This document shows, piece after piece, positions 45,061 through 52,687 of a stretch of DNA of 64,000 nt. The translations under genes and the position numbers were made by a program. Source of the DNA: Arthrobacter sp. CAU 1506 (GTDB taxonomy: Bacteria > Actinomycetota > Actinomycetes > Actinomycetales > Micrococcaceae); assembly GCF_005047635.1 (NCBI RefSeq), contig NZ_SUKC01000002.1, positions 62,001 through 126,000 of the forward strand, written 5' to 3'. The notes beneath the pieces were generated by a model, which made no database searches, was not told the origin of the DNA, and was given only the letters and a program-made list of their open reading frames with translations. Position 1 is the stretch's first letter. Every line of letters starts with the position of its first letter.

Positions 45061-46284
45061 TCAACCCGCCTGTGTACCGGCGGTCTGGATGCTGGAGACG
45101 TGCCCGGCCATGCCGGCCTTTTTGGCACGCGCGTACGCCTCGGGCAGCGCAGCCACCAAGGTGTCAACGTCGGAGTCGGTGGTTGTATGCCCGAGCGTGA
45201 AGCGTTGTGCGCCACGGGCTTCTTCTTCGCTGAGCCCCATGGCCAGCAGGACGTGCGAGGGCCGCGGCACTCCTGCGGTGCAGGCCGAGCCGGTGGAGGA
45301 CTCGACGCCGGCCAGATCCAGCAGGAACAGCAGCGAATCCCCCTCGCAGCCCGGGAAGGTGAAGTGCGCGTTGCCCGGCAGCCGCCGGCCTTGCTGTTCC
45401 CGGTCCGGAGTCCCTCGCAGGACCGCCTCCGGAACGGAGCGTACGACGCCGGCGATGAGTTTTTCGCGCAGTCCCGCCAACCGCCGGGCTTCGTCCGGCA
45501 AGTGTCCGACGACGGTCTCCGCCGCGGCGGCGAAGGCGGCAATCGCCGGGGTGTCCAGGGTGCCGGACCTGATGTCGCGTTCCTGTCCGCCGCCGTGCTG
45601 GACCGGAGTCAGCTTCACGTCCCGGCGGACCAGCAGCGCGCCCACCCCCACCGGGCCGCCGATCTTGTGCCCGGTGATCGCCATGGTGTCCAGTCCTGAT
45701 GCCTTGAAGTCCACCGGCAGATGACCGAAGGCCTGGACTGCGTCGGAGTGGACCGGGATCCCCTGTGCTTGGGCGGCAGCAACGATCTCCGCCACCGGCT
45801 GGACGCTGCCGACCTCGTTGTTGGCCCACATGACGGTAATCAAAGCCACGGCTGCGGGGTCCGCGTCGATTTCGCGCTGCACGGCCTCCACCGGGACCAC
45901 GCCGTCGGAATCGACCGGCAGCCAGACCGCCTCGGCCCCCTCGTGCTTTTCCAGCCATTCCACCGTGTCCAGCACTGCATGGTGCTCCACCGGCGAACAC
46001 AAAATCCGCCGGCGCCGGGGATCGGCGTCGTGCCGCGACCAGTAGAGCCCCTTGACGGCCAGATTGTCGGCCTCGGTGCCGCCGGAGGTGAAAATCACTT
46101 CGGACGGATGGGCTCCGGTTGCGGCGGCGATGGTCTCGCGGGCGTCCTCGACCACCCTGCGGGCGCGGCGGCCGGAGCCGTGCAGCGATGAGGGGTTGCC
46201 GCTGCGGCTGAGTTCATGGGTGAGTGCGGCCAGGGCCTGCGCCAGAATGGGCGTGGTCGCCGCGTGGTCAAGGTACACGGGCAC
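45061..46284 (-). CDS. iscS: Cysteine desulfurase (IscS/NifS family)
   Basis: A 407-residue PLP enzyme that frees sulfur from cysteine for tRNA thiolation and Fe-S clusters. The pyridoxal lysine is Lys207 in TGHKIGGP, the cofactor histidine lies in SPVEHHAVLD, and the persulfide-forming Cys335 sits in STGSACTAGV. The protein starts with YLDHAATTP as usual. Its GTG start is preceded by TAAAAT six bases upstream with no ribosome site, so it seems leaderless. mnmA follows on the same strand, and a SufR-like regulator lies just upstream. Confidence 0.94.
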   Translation of the reverse strand: MPVYLDHAATTPILAQALAALTHELSRSGNPSSLHGSGRRARRVVEDARETIAAATGAHPSEVIFTSGGTEADNLAVKGLYWSRHDADPRRRRILCSPVEHHAVLDTVEWLEKHEGAEAVWLPVDSDGVVPVEAVQREIDADPAAVALITVMWANNEVGSVQPVAEIVAAAQAQGIPVHSDAVQAFGHLPVDFKASGLDTMAITGHKIGGPVGVGALLVRRDVKLTPVQHGGGQERDIRSGTLDTPAIAAFAAAAETVVGHLPDEARRLAGLREKLIAGVVRSVPEAVLRGTPDREQQGRRLPGNAHFTFPGCEGDSLLFLLDLAGVESSTGSACTAGVPRPSHVLLAMGLSEEEARGAQRFTLGHTTTDSDVDTLVAALPEAYARAKKAGMAGHVSSIQTAGTQAG

Positions 46285-46290
46285 GCCAAC

Positions 46291-46296
46291 ATTTTA
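46291..46296 (-). promoter_or_regulatory. Predicted -10 box, leaderless cysteine desulfurase gene
   Basis: Minus-strand TAAAAT is followed by GTTGGC and the GTG start at 46284. This is the closest match to the TATAAT consensus among the leaderless candidates here. Confidence 0.6.
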
Positions 46297-46329
46297 CATG
46301 CCCGAATGTCCCCCGTGCGGGGCTCTGGG

Positions 46330-46995
46330 TCAAGCAGGCCGCTTGCGGTTGATTCTGGCGCAGCAGAACGGTCCGTCCGGATCTGCGGCGATGCTGTGGT
46401 CCCGGTCCGCGCAGCCGGCCAGCATTCCTTCCAGCAGGGCCAGGTTCAGCCCGCACACGGTCTGGGTGTGGCTCCGGGCCAGCAAGTGGAACGGGCAGTT
46501 TCCCAGCGCGAAGCCGGCAGCATCGGGCAACGGCCGGTAGCCCGCCGATGCCAGTGCGGCTTCCAGGCCGGCCGCGCCGGCCCCGAGCTCCTGGCCTTTG
46601 GCCCGGGCCGCCTCGGCCACCAGCTCATGCGCCGGGCGCGCCGTTTTGGCTGATTCCTCCACCGCCGTGGCCAGCAGGTCACCGGCCAGGTCGTAGGAGC
46701 GTTCCGGCACCGAGGCGGAGACTTCCGGCACCGCGGCCGTGTAGACCTTCGACGGACGGCCGGAGCCCGGCCCGGATTTGCCGCTGAGTTTGCGGAACTC
46801 CACGTTTAGCAGCCCGTGCCCGGCCAAGGCGTCCAACTGGAGGGACACGGTGCTGCGCGGCAGATCCAAGTCGGCGGCGGCCTGGTCCCGGGTCACCGGT
46901 TCGGCGCTGTGCCGGACAAACTCGAACAGGCGGCGGCGAACGTCGTCGCCCAGGGCGGTGACGGCCGAAAGTCCGGGTGACGGCTGGTAACTCAT
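46330..46995 (-). CDS. Winged-helix regulator with C-terminal cysteines, SufR-like
   Basis: A 221-residue regulator. The N-terminal winged helix (about 10-90) has TRDQAAADLDLPRSTVSLQL and the wing GRPSKVYTA. The C-terminal domain carries Cys167 (GNCPFH), Cys181, Cys195 and Cys211/Cys212, spaced by 13, 13 and 15 residues, a pattern close to the cluster-binding cysteines of SufR proteins. That suggests a regulator sensing Fe-S or redox state. It lies directly upstream of the cysteine desulfurase gene (45-base gap) and diverges from a flavoprotein reductase gene. GGAAAG precedes the ATG. Confidence 0.75.
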   Translation of the reverse strand: MSYQPSPGLSAVTALGDDVRRRLFEFVRHSAEPVTRDQAAADLDLPRSTVSLQLDALAGHGLLNVEFRKLSGKSGPGSGRPSKVYTAAVPEVSASVPERSYDLAGDLLATAVEESAKTARPAHELVAEAARAKGQELGAGAAGLEAALASAGYRPLPDAAGFALGNCPFHLLARSHTQTVCGLNLALLEGMLAGCADRDHSIAADPDGPFCCARINRKRPA

Positions 46996-47020
46996 GGCGA
47001 TCTTTCCGGTGGCGGGTGCA

Positions 47021-47049
47021 TTGACTTATGCGATGCGGATTTCTAAAGT
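47021..47049 (+). promoter_or_regulatory. Sigma-70-type promoter of the flavoprotein-folP2 operon
   Basis: TTGACT (47021-47026), 17 bases, then TAAAGT (47044-47049) is the best -35/-10 pair in the window. Transcription would begin near 47056, giving a leader of about 120 bases. The -10 box overlaps the left arm of an inverted repeat. Confidence 0.6.
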
Positions 47050-47069
47050 CGAACATACCTATTTTAGAA
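47041..47069. promoter_or_regulatory. Inverted repeat, candidate operator of the SufR-like regulator
   Basis: TTCTAAA (47041-47047) and TTTAGAA (47063-47069) are perfect seven-base arms 15 bases apart. The left arm covers the -10 box of the rightward promoter; the right arm covers a minus-strand TAAAAT that could drive the regulator itself. This is a good place for autoregulation and divergent control. Confidence 0.5.
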
Positions 47070-47174
47070 CATCTGGCCCTGCCCCAACAGGCAGCTGCCA
47101 GTGCTTCCATCAGATCGGCAGCCGCCGGGGTTCGGCCCGCAAAGTGCCTGCCGGCATTGTGAAGGAGCGCTGCC

Positions 47175-48410
47175 ATGGCAGAGAACCCGATCGTTATTGC
47201 CGGAGCCGGACTCACCGGCGCCACCGCGGCCGAGGCGCTGCGCGCCGGCGGCTACAGTGGTGAACTGGTGCTTGCCGGCACCGAGGACCAGCACCCTTAT
47301 ATCCGGCCGCCGCTGTCCAAGGATTTCCTGGCCGGGCGCGAGGACGCGCAGGCGGCGCTGGTGCAGCCGCCGGGCTGGTATGCCGAGCACGGCGTCCGGC
47401 TGCTGCGCGGCACTACGGTGGAGTCCTTCGATCCCGGCGCCCGCACCGTGACGTTCTCCGACGCCATCACCCTTCGGTATTCGGAACTGCTGTTGGCCAC
47501 CGGGGCGTCGCCTCGGCGGCTGCAGCTGCCCGGCGCCGAGCTGGAAGGCGTGCACTATTTGCGCACGCTCGGTGAGAGCGAATCGCTGCATACCGTGCTG
47601 GCCGCGGGATCCCAGCGGCTGGTGGTGCTCGGCATGGGCTGGATTGGCATGGAGGTTGCCGCCACAGCACGCCAGCTGGGCAACGAGGTAACCCTTGTGG
47701 GCCGCGGCGAGATCCCGCTGGCCTCGGCACTGGGCGGAACCATTGGCAGCATCTTCGCGGACACCCATCGCCGCGAGGGCGTGCTGCTGCGCACCGGGCG
47801 CAGGCCCGTGGAAATCCTCGGCGAGGCCGGCAAAGTCAGCGGTGTGCTGCTGGACGACGGCGAGCGCGTGCCCGCGGATCTGGTGCTGGCAGCCATCGGC
47901 GCCGTCCCGAACACGGCGGTGGCCGAAGCCGCCGGTCTGGCGGTCTCCGACGGCATCACCACCGACCAGCAGCTGCGTACTTCAGCCGAACACGTCTTTG
48001 CCGCCGGCGACGTGGCCCGCGCCTTTCATCCGGTCTACGGTGCGCCGCTGCGCAGCGAGCACTGGGCGAATGCCATAGCGCAGGGCAAAACTGCCGCTGC
48101 CGCCATGCTGGGCCAGGATGCATCCAACGACGACATCCCGTACTTCTACACCGACCAGTTTGGTATCGGGATGGAATACTCCGGTTATTTCCCGTGGGCG
48201 GCAGAAACCGAACCGGTATTCCGTGGCAGCTACCAGGACCCGGACAAGTTGGAGTTCATTGCGTTTTGGCTGCGCAATGGCAAGGTAGTGGCTGGTATGA
48301 ATGTAAACATCTGGGACGTCCAAGAACCCATCCAGGACCTGATCCGGTCCGGCCGCACCGTGGCTGCCGCGGACCTGTCCAACCCTGACAAGGAGCTGAC
48401 CAGCCTGTGA
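47175..48410 (+). CDS. FAD-dependent NAD(P)H oxidoreductase (ferredoxin reductase-like)
   Basis: A 411-residue flavoprotein. The FAD motif is IVIAGAGLTGATAAEAL near the N-terminus, the NAD motif LVVLGMGWIGMEVAATA lies near 150, and the second FAD contact HVFAAGDVA near 275. This is the rubredoxin/ferredoxin reductase fold, with a reductase C-terminal domain from about 320. The electron acceptor is unknown; no ferredoxin gene is adjacent. GAAGGAG precedes the ATG. Its stop overlaps the next gene (GTGA), so it is expressed with the FolP2-type protein. Confidence 0.85.
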   Translation: MAENPIVIAGAGLTGATAAEALRAGGYSGELVLAGTEDQHPYIRPPLSKDFLAGREDAQAALVQPPGWYAEHGVRLLRGTTVESFDPGARTVTFSDAITLRYSELLLATGASPRRLQLPGAELEGVHYLRTLGESESLHTVLAAGSQRLVVLGMGWIGMEVAATARQLGNEVTLVGRGEIPLASALGGTIGSIFADTHRREGVLLRTGRRPVEILGEAGKVSGVLLDDGERVPADLVLAAIGAVPNTAVAEAAGLAVSDGITTDQQLRTSAEHVFAAGDVARAFHPVYGAPLRSEHWANAIAQGKTAAAAMLGQDASNDDIPYFYTDQFGIGMEYSGYFPWAAETEPVFRGSYQDPDKLEFIAFWLRNGKVVAGMNVNIWDVQEPIQDLIRSGRTVAAADLSNPDKELTSL

Positions 48411-49351
48411 GCCAACCTGCGACGGACCAGACGCCGTCCGGCGCCTTCCTGCCCGAACTGCACCATCCGGTGCACGAATTCGGCTCCCGCCGGATCGATT
48501 TCCGCTCGCAGGTGGCGCTGATGGCCATCGTCAACCGGACGCCGGATTCGTTCTACGACGGCGGCCGGACGTTCGCGCTGGACGCCGCCATCGATGCCTC
48601 GATGCAGGCGGTGGCCGCGGGTGCGGACTGGGTGGACATCGGCGGGGTGCCCTTCGCGCCCGGGCCGGCCCTGTCCGCGCGCGAAGAAGCGGAACGGATT
48701 GTTCCGGTGATCGAGGCGGTGCGGGCGGCGTCGGACGTGGTGATCTCCGCCGATACCTTCCTGCCGGAAGTGGCCGCGGCGAGCCTCCGGGCCGGCGCCA
48801 ACGTCATCAACGACACCACCGGACTGCACGATCCGGACATGGCGGCGGTCGTGGCGGAAGGTGGGGCCCATCTGGTCATCACCCACTCGCTGGCCGCTCC
48901 CCGCACGGTGTATCCGCGGCCCCGCTACGGCGACGTGGTCGAGGACGTTGTCGGCTTCCTCCGCCGCAAGGTGGACCTGGCCGTGGACCTGGGCATTCCC
49001 GCGGAGAAAATCATCATCGACCCCGGCCACGACCTGAACAAAAACACGCTGCACTCGCTGGAAATCACCCGCCGTTTCGGTGAAATCGCCGCGCTCGGCT
49101 ATCCGGCGTTGGCGGCGGTGTCCAACAAGGACTTCATCGGCGAAACGCTGGACCAGCCAAAACAGGAACGGCTGTCCGGCTCGCTGGCGGCAGCCGTCAT
49201 CTGCGTCATGAACGGCGCGCGGATCCTGCGCATGCACAACGTGCCCGAAGCCAGTGCCGCCATCCGGATGGCCGAGGCGGTGCTGGGCTGGCGCGAACCG
49301 TCCTATCTCAAGCACAACATGGGCGAAGCCAACGAACCGGCGGCGCCATGA
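48407..49351 (+). CDS. folP2: FolP2-type dihydropteroate synthase homologue
   Basis: A 314-residue TIM-barrel protein of the DHPS family. It has MAIVNRTPDSFYDGG and DPGHDLNKNTLHSLEI, matching the mycobacterial FolP2 group. The canonical DHPS loop STRPG, which binds p-aminobenzoate, is replaced by GVPFAPG (about 79-85), and the pterin-site motif differs as well. Mycobacterial FolP2 is reported to lack dihydropteroate synthase activity, so I do not assign folate synthesis to this copy. It is translationally coupled to the flavoprotein gene before it and the RibD-like gene after it. Confidence 0.85.
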   Translation: MSQPATDQTPSGAFLPELHHPVHEFGSRRIDFRSQVALMAIVNRTPDSFYDGGRTFALDAAIDASMQAVAAGADWVDIGGVPFAPGPALSAREEAERIVPVIEAVRAASDVVISADTFLPEVAAASLRAGANVINDTTGLHDPDMAAVVAEGGAHLVITHSLAAPRTVYPRPRYGDVVEDVVGFLRRKVDLAVDLGIPAEKIIIDPGHDLNKNTLHSLEITRRFGEIAALGYPALAAVSNKDFIGETLDQPKQERLSGSLAAAVICVMNGARILRMHNVPEASAAIRMAEAVLGWREPSYLKHNMGEANEPAAP

Positions 49352-50160
49352 CCCGGCCGATCCGGCGCATCCTGCCGCCGGGGCCGGAGCAGGCCACCGA
49401 CCAGGACCTGCTGGACTGGTACGGCGAACTCCCCCGGACCGGGCCATGGGTCCGGTTCAACTTCGTCGCCAGCCTGGACGGCGCGGCCACCTACCAGGGC
49501 CGCTCCGGAACGCTGGGCGACGCCGTGGACCAGCGGGTCTTCCTGCTGCTGCGGCGGCTGGCCGACGTCCTGCTGGTCGGGGCCGGAACCATTCGGGCAG
49601 AGGGATATGGCGGCGAGTTGCTCTCGGCCGAGTCACAGGCCTGGCGCACCGCCCGGGGCATGAGCCCGCATCCCCCGGTGGCGGTGGTCTCCGCCTCGCT
49701 GGACCTTGATCCGGACAGCGAGTTCTTCACGGCAGCACCGGTGCGGCCGATCGTGTTGACCAGCGCGGCGTCCCCCGCGACCCGCCGCCGCGCGCTGGAA
49801 CCGATGGCGGACGTGGTCGACGCCGGCACCAGCCGGGTGGAACCGGCGTTGATCGTGAAGGCCCTGGCGGACCGTGGTTACCAGCAGCTACACAGCGAGG
49901 GCGGCCCCACCCTCTTCGGCAGCTTCCAGGCCGCAGGACTGGTCGACGAGCTGTGCCTGACCATCAGCCCGCTGCTGGCCGGCGGCACCGCCAAGCGGAT
50001 ATCGGACCATGTGCCGGGGCAGTCGCTGCAGCGGCTGGAATTGCGCCAGGTACTGGAGTCAGGATCCATGCTGCTGTTGCGTTACACCGCGGCACACAAC
50101 GCCCCGGGCACCACGTCGACCGACACCGGCAACCTGCCGACCGGCTCGCCGTCGGCATAA
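49348..50160 (+). CDS. RibD C-terminal/DHFR-like reductase (Rv2671-type)
   Basis: A 270-residue reductase of the RibD_C family. It has VRFNFVASLDGAATY, ADVLLVGAGTIRAEGYG and LHSEGGPTLFGSF, the NADPH- and pterin-like substrate-binding motifs. No deaminase domain is present, as in mycobacterial Rv2671, which has dihydrofolate reductase activity. Pairing with a FolP2-type gene suggests pterin or pyrimidine chemistry. The ATG overlaps the upstream stop (ATGA). Its last 79 bases overlap, on the other strand, the lipid kinase gene. Confidence 0.82.
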   Translation: MTRPIRRILPPGPEQATDQDLLDWYGELPRTGPWVRFNFVASLDGAATYQGRSGTLGDAVDQRVFLLLRRLADVLLVGAGTIRAEGYGGELLSAESQAWRTARGMSPHPPVAVVSASLDLDPDSEFFTAAPVRPIVLTSAASPATRRRALEPMADVVDAGTSRVEPALIVKALADRGYQQLHSEGGPTLFGSFQAAGLVDELCLTISPLLAGGTAKRISDHVPGQSLQRLELRQVLESGSMLLLRYTAAHNAPGTTSTDTGNLPTGSPSA

Positions 50161-50987
50161 GCGGTGACGCCGGCCGCCTCCAACCGGACCGTCCGCACCC
50201 GCTCGATGTGGACCGCAGGATGGCTGGTGTGCCGGCCGGCGTAGACGCGCGGAAAGATGCCCAAAAAGGCGGGACGAGACAGCGGCGAGACAATGAACAG
50301 GTCCAGCGCGCCGTCGTCGTACGCGGCCTGCGGAACAATGCGCATCCCGCCGCCAATCGACCGGCCGTTGGCAATGGCAACCAGCATTGCGTCGGTCTGC
50401 CGCGGCACCCCGTCCACCACCAGGCTGTAGCTCAGCGGGCGGAAGGAGGCCAGTTCGCGCAGCATCGCCAGCGGGTAGCGCAGGCGGCCGCGCGGAAAGC
50501 GCCAGTGGTTGGCCCGGTCGTTGACCGCGGCGTCGAAGCCTGCGGAAAGGACCCCGGCGAACCAGCACGCGGTTCCGTCCTCACGGGTCACCCGGCCCAG
50601 GTCCACCCTCCGCGGCTGCTCCAGTGACTGCAGGAAGTGCCCGACGGCGGTGCGCGGCTCCGCGGGCAGGTTGAACAACCGGGCAAAATCGTTTCCGGTC
50701 CCCGTGGGCACTATGCCCAGCGGAACCTGCGTGCCCGCCAGCGCGTTGACTGCTAAATGAACCATTCCGTCCCCGCCCACCACCAACAGGGCGGAGATTC
50801 CCCGGCGCAGCTCGCCGGCCACCCGGTCCGCGAGCGCGGACCACGTCTCTGCCCGCAGCTCGACGGCGTTCCGGCCGTATCGGGCCAACTCTGCCATCAC
50901 TTCCGCACCGGCGCGGGCAGTGGCCCCGAACGCGGCATGGGGATTGATGGCGACGGCGATTGGGGCGGAGGACGGCAGCGAAGTCAC
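50082..50987 (-). CDS. Diacylglycerol/lipid kinase family protein
   Basis: A 301-residue lipid kinase of the DagK/YegS type. The nucleotide loop GGDGMVHLAVNAL and the GIVPTGTGNDFARLF motif are conserved, as is the C-terminal AYDDGALDLFIVSP. Likely substrate is diacylglycerol or a related membrane lipid; the exact one is open. It reads leftward and its last 79 bases overlap the 3' end of the RibD-like gene. The start codon is GTG. Confidence 0.85.
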   Translation of the reverse strand: MTSLPSSAPIAVAINPHAAFGATARAGAEVMAELARYGRNAVELRAETWSALADRVAGELRRGISALLVVGGDGMVHLAVNALAGTQVPLGIVPTGTGNDFARLFNLPAEPRTAVGHFLQSLEQPRRVDLGRVTREDGTACWFAGVLSAGFDAAVNDRANHWRFPRGRLRYPLAMLRELASFRPLSYSLVVDGVPRQTDAMLVAIANGRSIGGGMRIVPQAAYDDGALDLFIVSPLSRPAFLGIFPRVYAGRHTSHPAVHIERVRTVRLEAAGVTAYADGEPVGRLPVSVDVVPGALCAAV

Positions 50988-51050
50988 AGCAGTTCATTGT
51001 GGCAGCACGACCGGCTGCAGCCGCGGCACGACACAGGCGGCCGGTTCCCG

Positions 51051-51077
51051 GCGGTTACGGCGGTTACGGCGGTTACA
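51051..51077 (+). repeat. Three GCGGTTAC(G/A) nonamers before the J-domain gene
   Basis: Tandem units at 51051-51059, 51060-51068 and 51069-51077; the last leads into TACACT (51074-51079), a plausible -10 box for the gene starting at 51122. Confidence 0.6.
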
Positions 51078-51121
51078 CTGGGCTTCGCGCAGGACCCCCA
51101 GACCCTACAGAGAGGCGGCCG

Positions 51122-52057
51122 GTGACTCCCCCATCCCACTACGATGCCTTGGGGCTGCCGGTCAATGCCACCGCACAGCAGATTAAGGCCGCGTACCGCA
51201 GGGCCGCACGCGCCACGCATCCCGACCACGGCGGGGACCCCGCCGAGTTCCGCCGCGTTAGCCTTGCCTACGAAGTGCTGAGCAACCCGCAGACCCGGTC
51301 ACGCTATGACCGCTCCTACGGCGCTGCCACGGCCCCGCCGGCACGGACGGACAGCGCCGAATCCTTCGCGGCGTCTGCTGCCCCAGCCGCGCCCCGGCGT
51401 GCGCCCGGACAGCGCGGGCCCTCGGCCGCGGACGCGCCGATCTACGTTCCCGCCTATGGCTCGGCCGAGGCTTCCACCGGGCTGGCCGAGAACATCGCCC
51501 GCCAGCAAATCCACGGAGTGCCGCGCAAACGCGGCATCTTCGGTGCCGGTGCCCGGCTGCGTCGCGAAGCGCTGAGCGTGCAACTGATCAGCCGGCAGAT
51601 CCTGCCCGCCATTCCGTCGGCGCGTTTGGTCAACGGTCTGCACTCGCCGGCCGACAACGGTTTCATCGACCATGCGCTGCTGGCCGGCTACCGGCTGGCT
51701 CTGATCGATTCGATGCTACTGCCGCGCGGGAACTTCCGCTGGGACGGCCGGACCCTGCACAAGGACGGCCGGGTAGTGGAGCCGCCGCTGCTGGCACCGG
51801 CGGTCCGGCGGATGCAGGAGCTGTTCCCGGAGCTCAATGTCACCGGCTGGATCGTGCTCCACTCTGCGGACGGGAATCTGCACGAACCGGTGATCGACTA
51901 CACGCGCGGCTACGATCCGGACGGAATCGCCCCGGTGCACGTGGTCAACGCCGCCCGGCTGGTGCGCGAAGTCAAGCAGTTCCTGTCCTCCGGACCGGCA
52001 CCGAACACCGTGCACGTCCCCTCGCTGGCCCGGCTGCTGGCAGGCATGCACAGCTGA
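51122..52057 (+). CDS. J-domain protein with NERD-like C-terminal domain
   Basis: A 311-residue protein. The N-terminal J domain (4-66) has the HPD tripeptide at 33-35, so it can stimulate an Hsp70 ATPase. A Pro/Ala-rich linker leads to a C-terminal domain (about 150-290) with ARLVNGLHSPADNGFIDHAL and AGYRLALIDSMLLPRG. This resembles the nuclease-related NERD fold (IDH... IDSK), but the expected catalytic lysine is methionine 198. The start GTG has GAGAGG upstream. Function unknown; the combination suggests a chaperone-recruited, perhaps inactive, nucleic-acid-binding protein. Confidence 0.75.
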   Translation: MTPPSHYDALGLPVNATAQQIKAAYRRAARATHPDHGGDPAEFRRVSLAYEVLSNPQTRSRYDRSYGAATAPPARTDSAESFAASAAPAAPRRAPGQRGPSAADAPIYVPAYGSAEASTGLAENIARQQIHGVPRKRGIFGAGARLRREALSVQLISRQILPAIPSARLVNGLHSPADNGFIDHALLAGYRLALIDSMLLPRGNFRWDGRTLHKDGRVVEPPLLAPAVRRMQELFPELNVTGWIVLHSADGNLHEPVIDYTRGYDPDGIAPVHVVNAARLVREVKQFLSSGPAPNTVHVPSLARLLAGMHS

Positions 52058-52075
52058 CCGGCGTCAGTTCCCGGG

Positions 52076-52110
52076 CCGACCCGCACGGCCGGTGCTTCGA
52101 GGCGGGTCGG
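52076..52110. terminator. Possible hairpin after the J-domain gene
   Basis: CCGACCCGC (52076-52084) and GCGGGTCGG (52102-52110) form perfect nine-base arms around a 17-base loop, about 19 bases past the stop. No U-tract follows, so termination is uncertain. Confidence 0.35.
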
Positions 52111-52134
52111 TGCGGCCCGGTGCTTCGGCGCGCT

Positions 52135-52140
52135 TAGGAT
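52135..52140 (+). promoter_or_regulatory. Predicted -10 box, leaderless trmL
   Basis: TAGGAT ends seven bases before the GTG at 52148. Its last two bases overlap the upstream ATG (52139), which argues against that ATG being used. Confidence 0.55.
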
Positions 52141-52147
52141 GGAATCC

Positions 52148-52615
52148 GTGTTCCGCATCCTCTTCTACACTCCCGAGATCCCCGGCAATACCGGCAACGC
52201 CATCCGGCTGGCCGCGGTCACCGGAGCCGAACTGCACCTGGTTGAACCCCTGGGCTTCACCTTCGAAGACTCCAAACTCCGCCGCGCCGGCCTGGATTAC
52301 CACGATCTGGCCGTGGTCCACGTCCACGCCAATCTGGAGGCGGCCTGGCAAGCCCTGCGGCCGGAACGGGTCTTCGCTTTTACCTCGGACGGTGAGACCT
52401 CCTACACCGACGTCTCCTACGTTCCCGGCGACGTTCTGATGTTCGGCCCGGAGTCGGTTGGGCTGCCGGATGCGGTCAAGCAGGATGCCCACGTGACCGC
52501 ACGCCTGCGCCTGCCCATGCTGCCGTCCCTGCGGTCGCTGAACCTGGCCAACTCGGCCTCGATCGCCGTCTACGAAGCCTGGCGGCAGCACGGCTTTGCC
52601 GGCGCAAAGCTGTAG
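52148..52615 (+). CDS. trmL: tRNA (cytidine/uridine-34 2'-O)-methyltransferase TrmL
   Basis: A 155-residue SPOUT methyltransferase that methylates the ribose of the wobble base in certain leucine tRNAs. The start of the fold, ILFYTPEIPGNTGNAIRLA, and the knot motifs VLMFGPESVGLP and LNLANSASIAVYEAW are clear. I prefer GTG 52148 over ATG 52139, because the conserved fold begins there and TAGGAT lies seven bases upstream, implying a leaderless message. It stands alone, with its own promoter. Confidence 0.9.
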   Translation: MFRILFYTPEIPGNTGNAIRLAAVTGAELHLVEPLGFTFEDSKLRRAGLDYHDLAVVHVHANLEAAWQALRPERVFAFTSDGETSYTDVSYVPGDVLMFGPESVGLPDAVKQDAHVTARLRLPMLPSLRSLNLANSASIAVYEAWRQHGFAGAKL

Positions 52616-52673
52616 AGGCCGCCGGAAACAGCGGCGTGTCGTCGGCGAAGGAGCCGCCGCGCTTGGGGACCGA

Positions 52674-52679
52674 TAGACT
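52674..52679 (+). promoter_or_regulatory. Predicted -10 box, leaderless RskA-like gene
   Basis: TAGACT ends eight bases before the ATG at 52688; no ribosome binding site lies between. Confidence 0.5.
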
Positions 52680-52687
52680 GGCACCCT

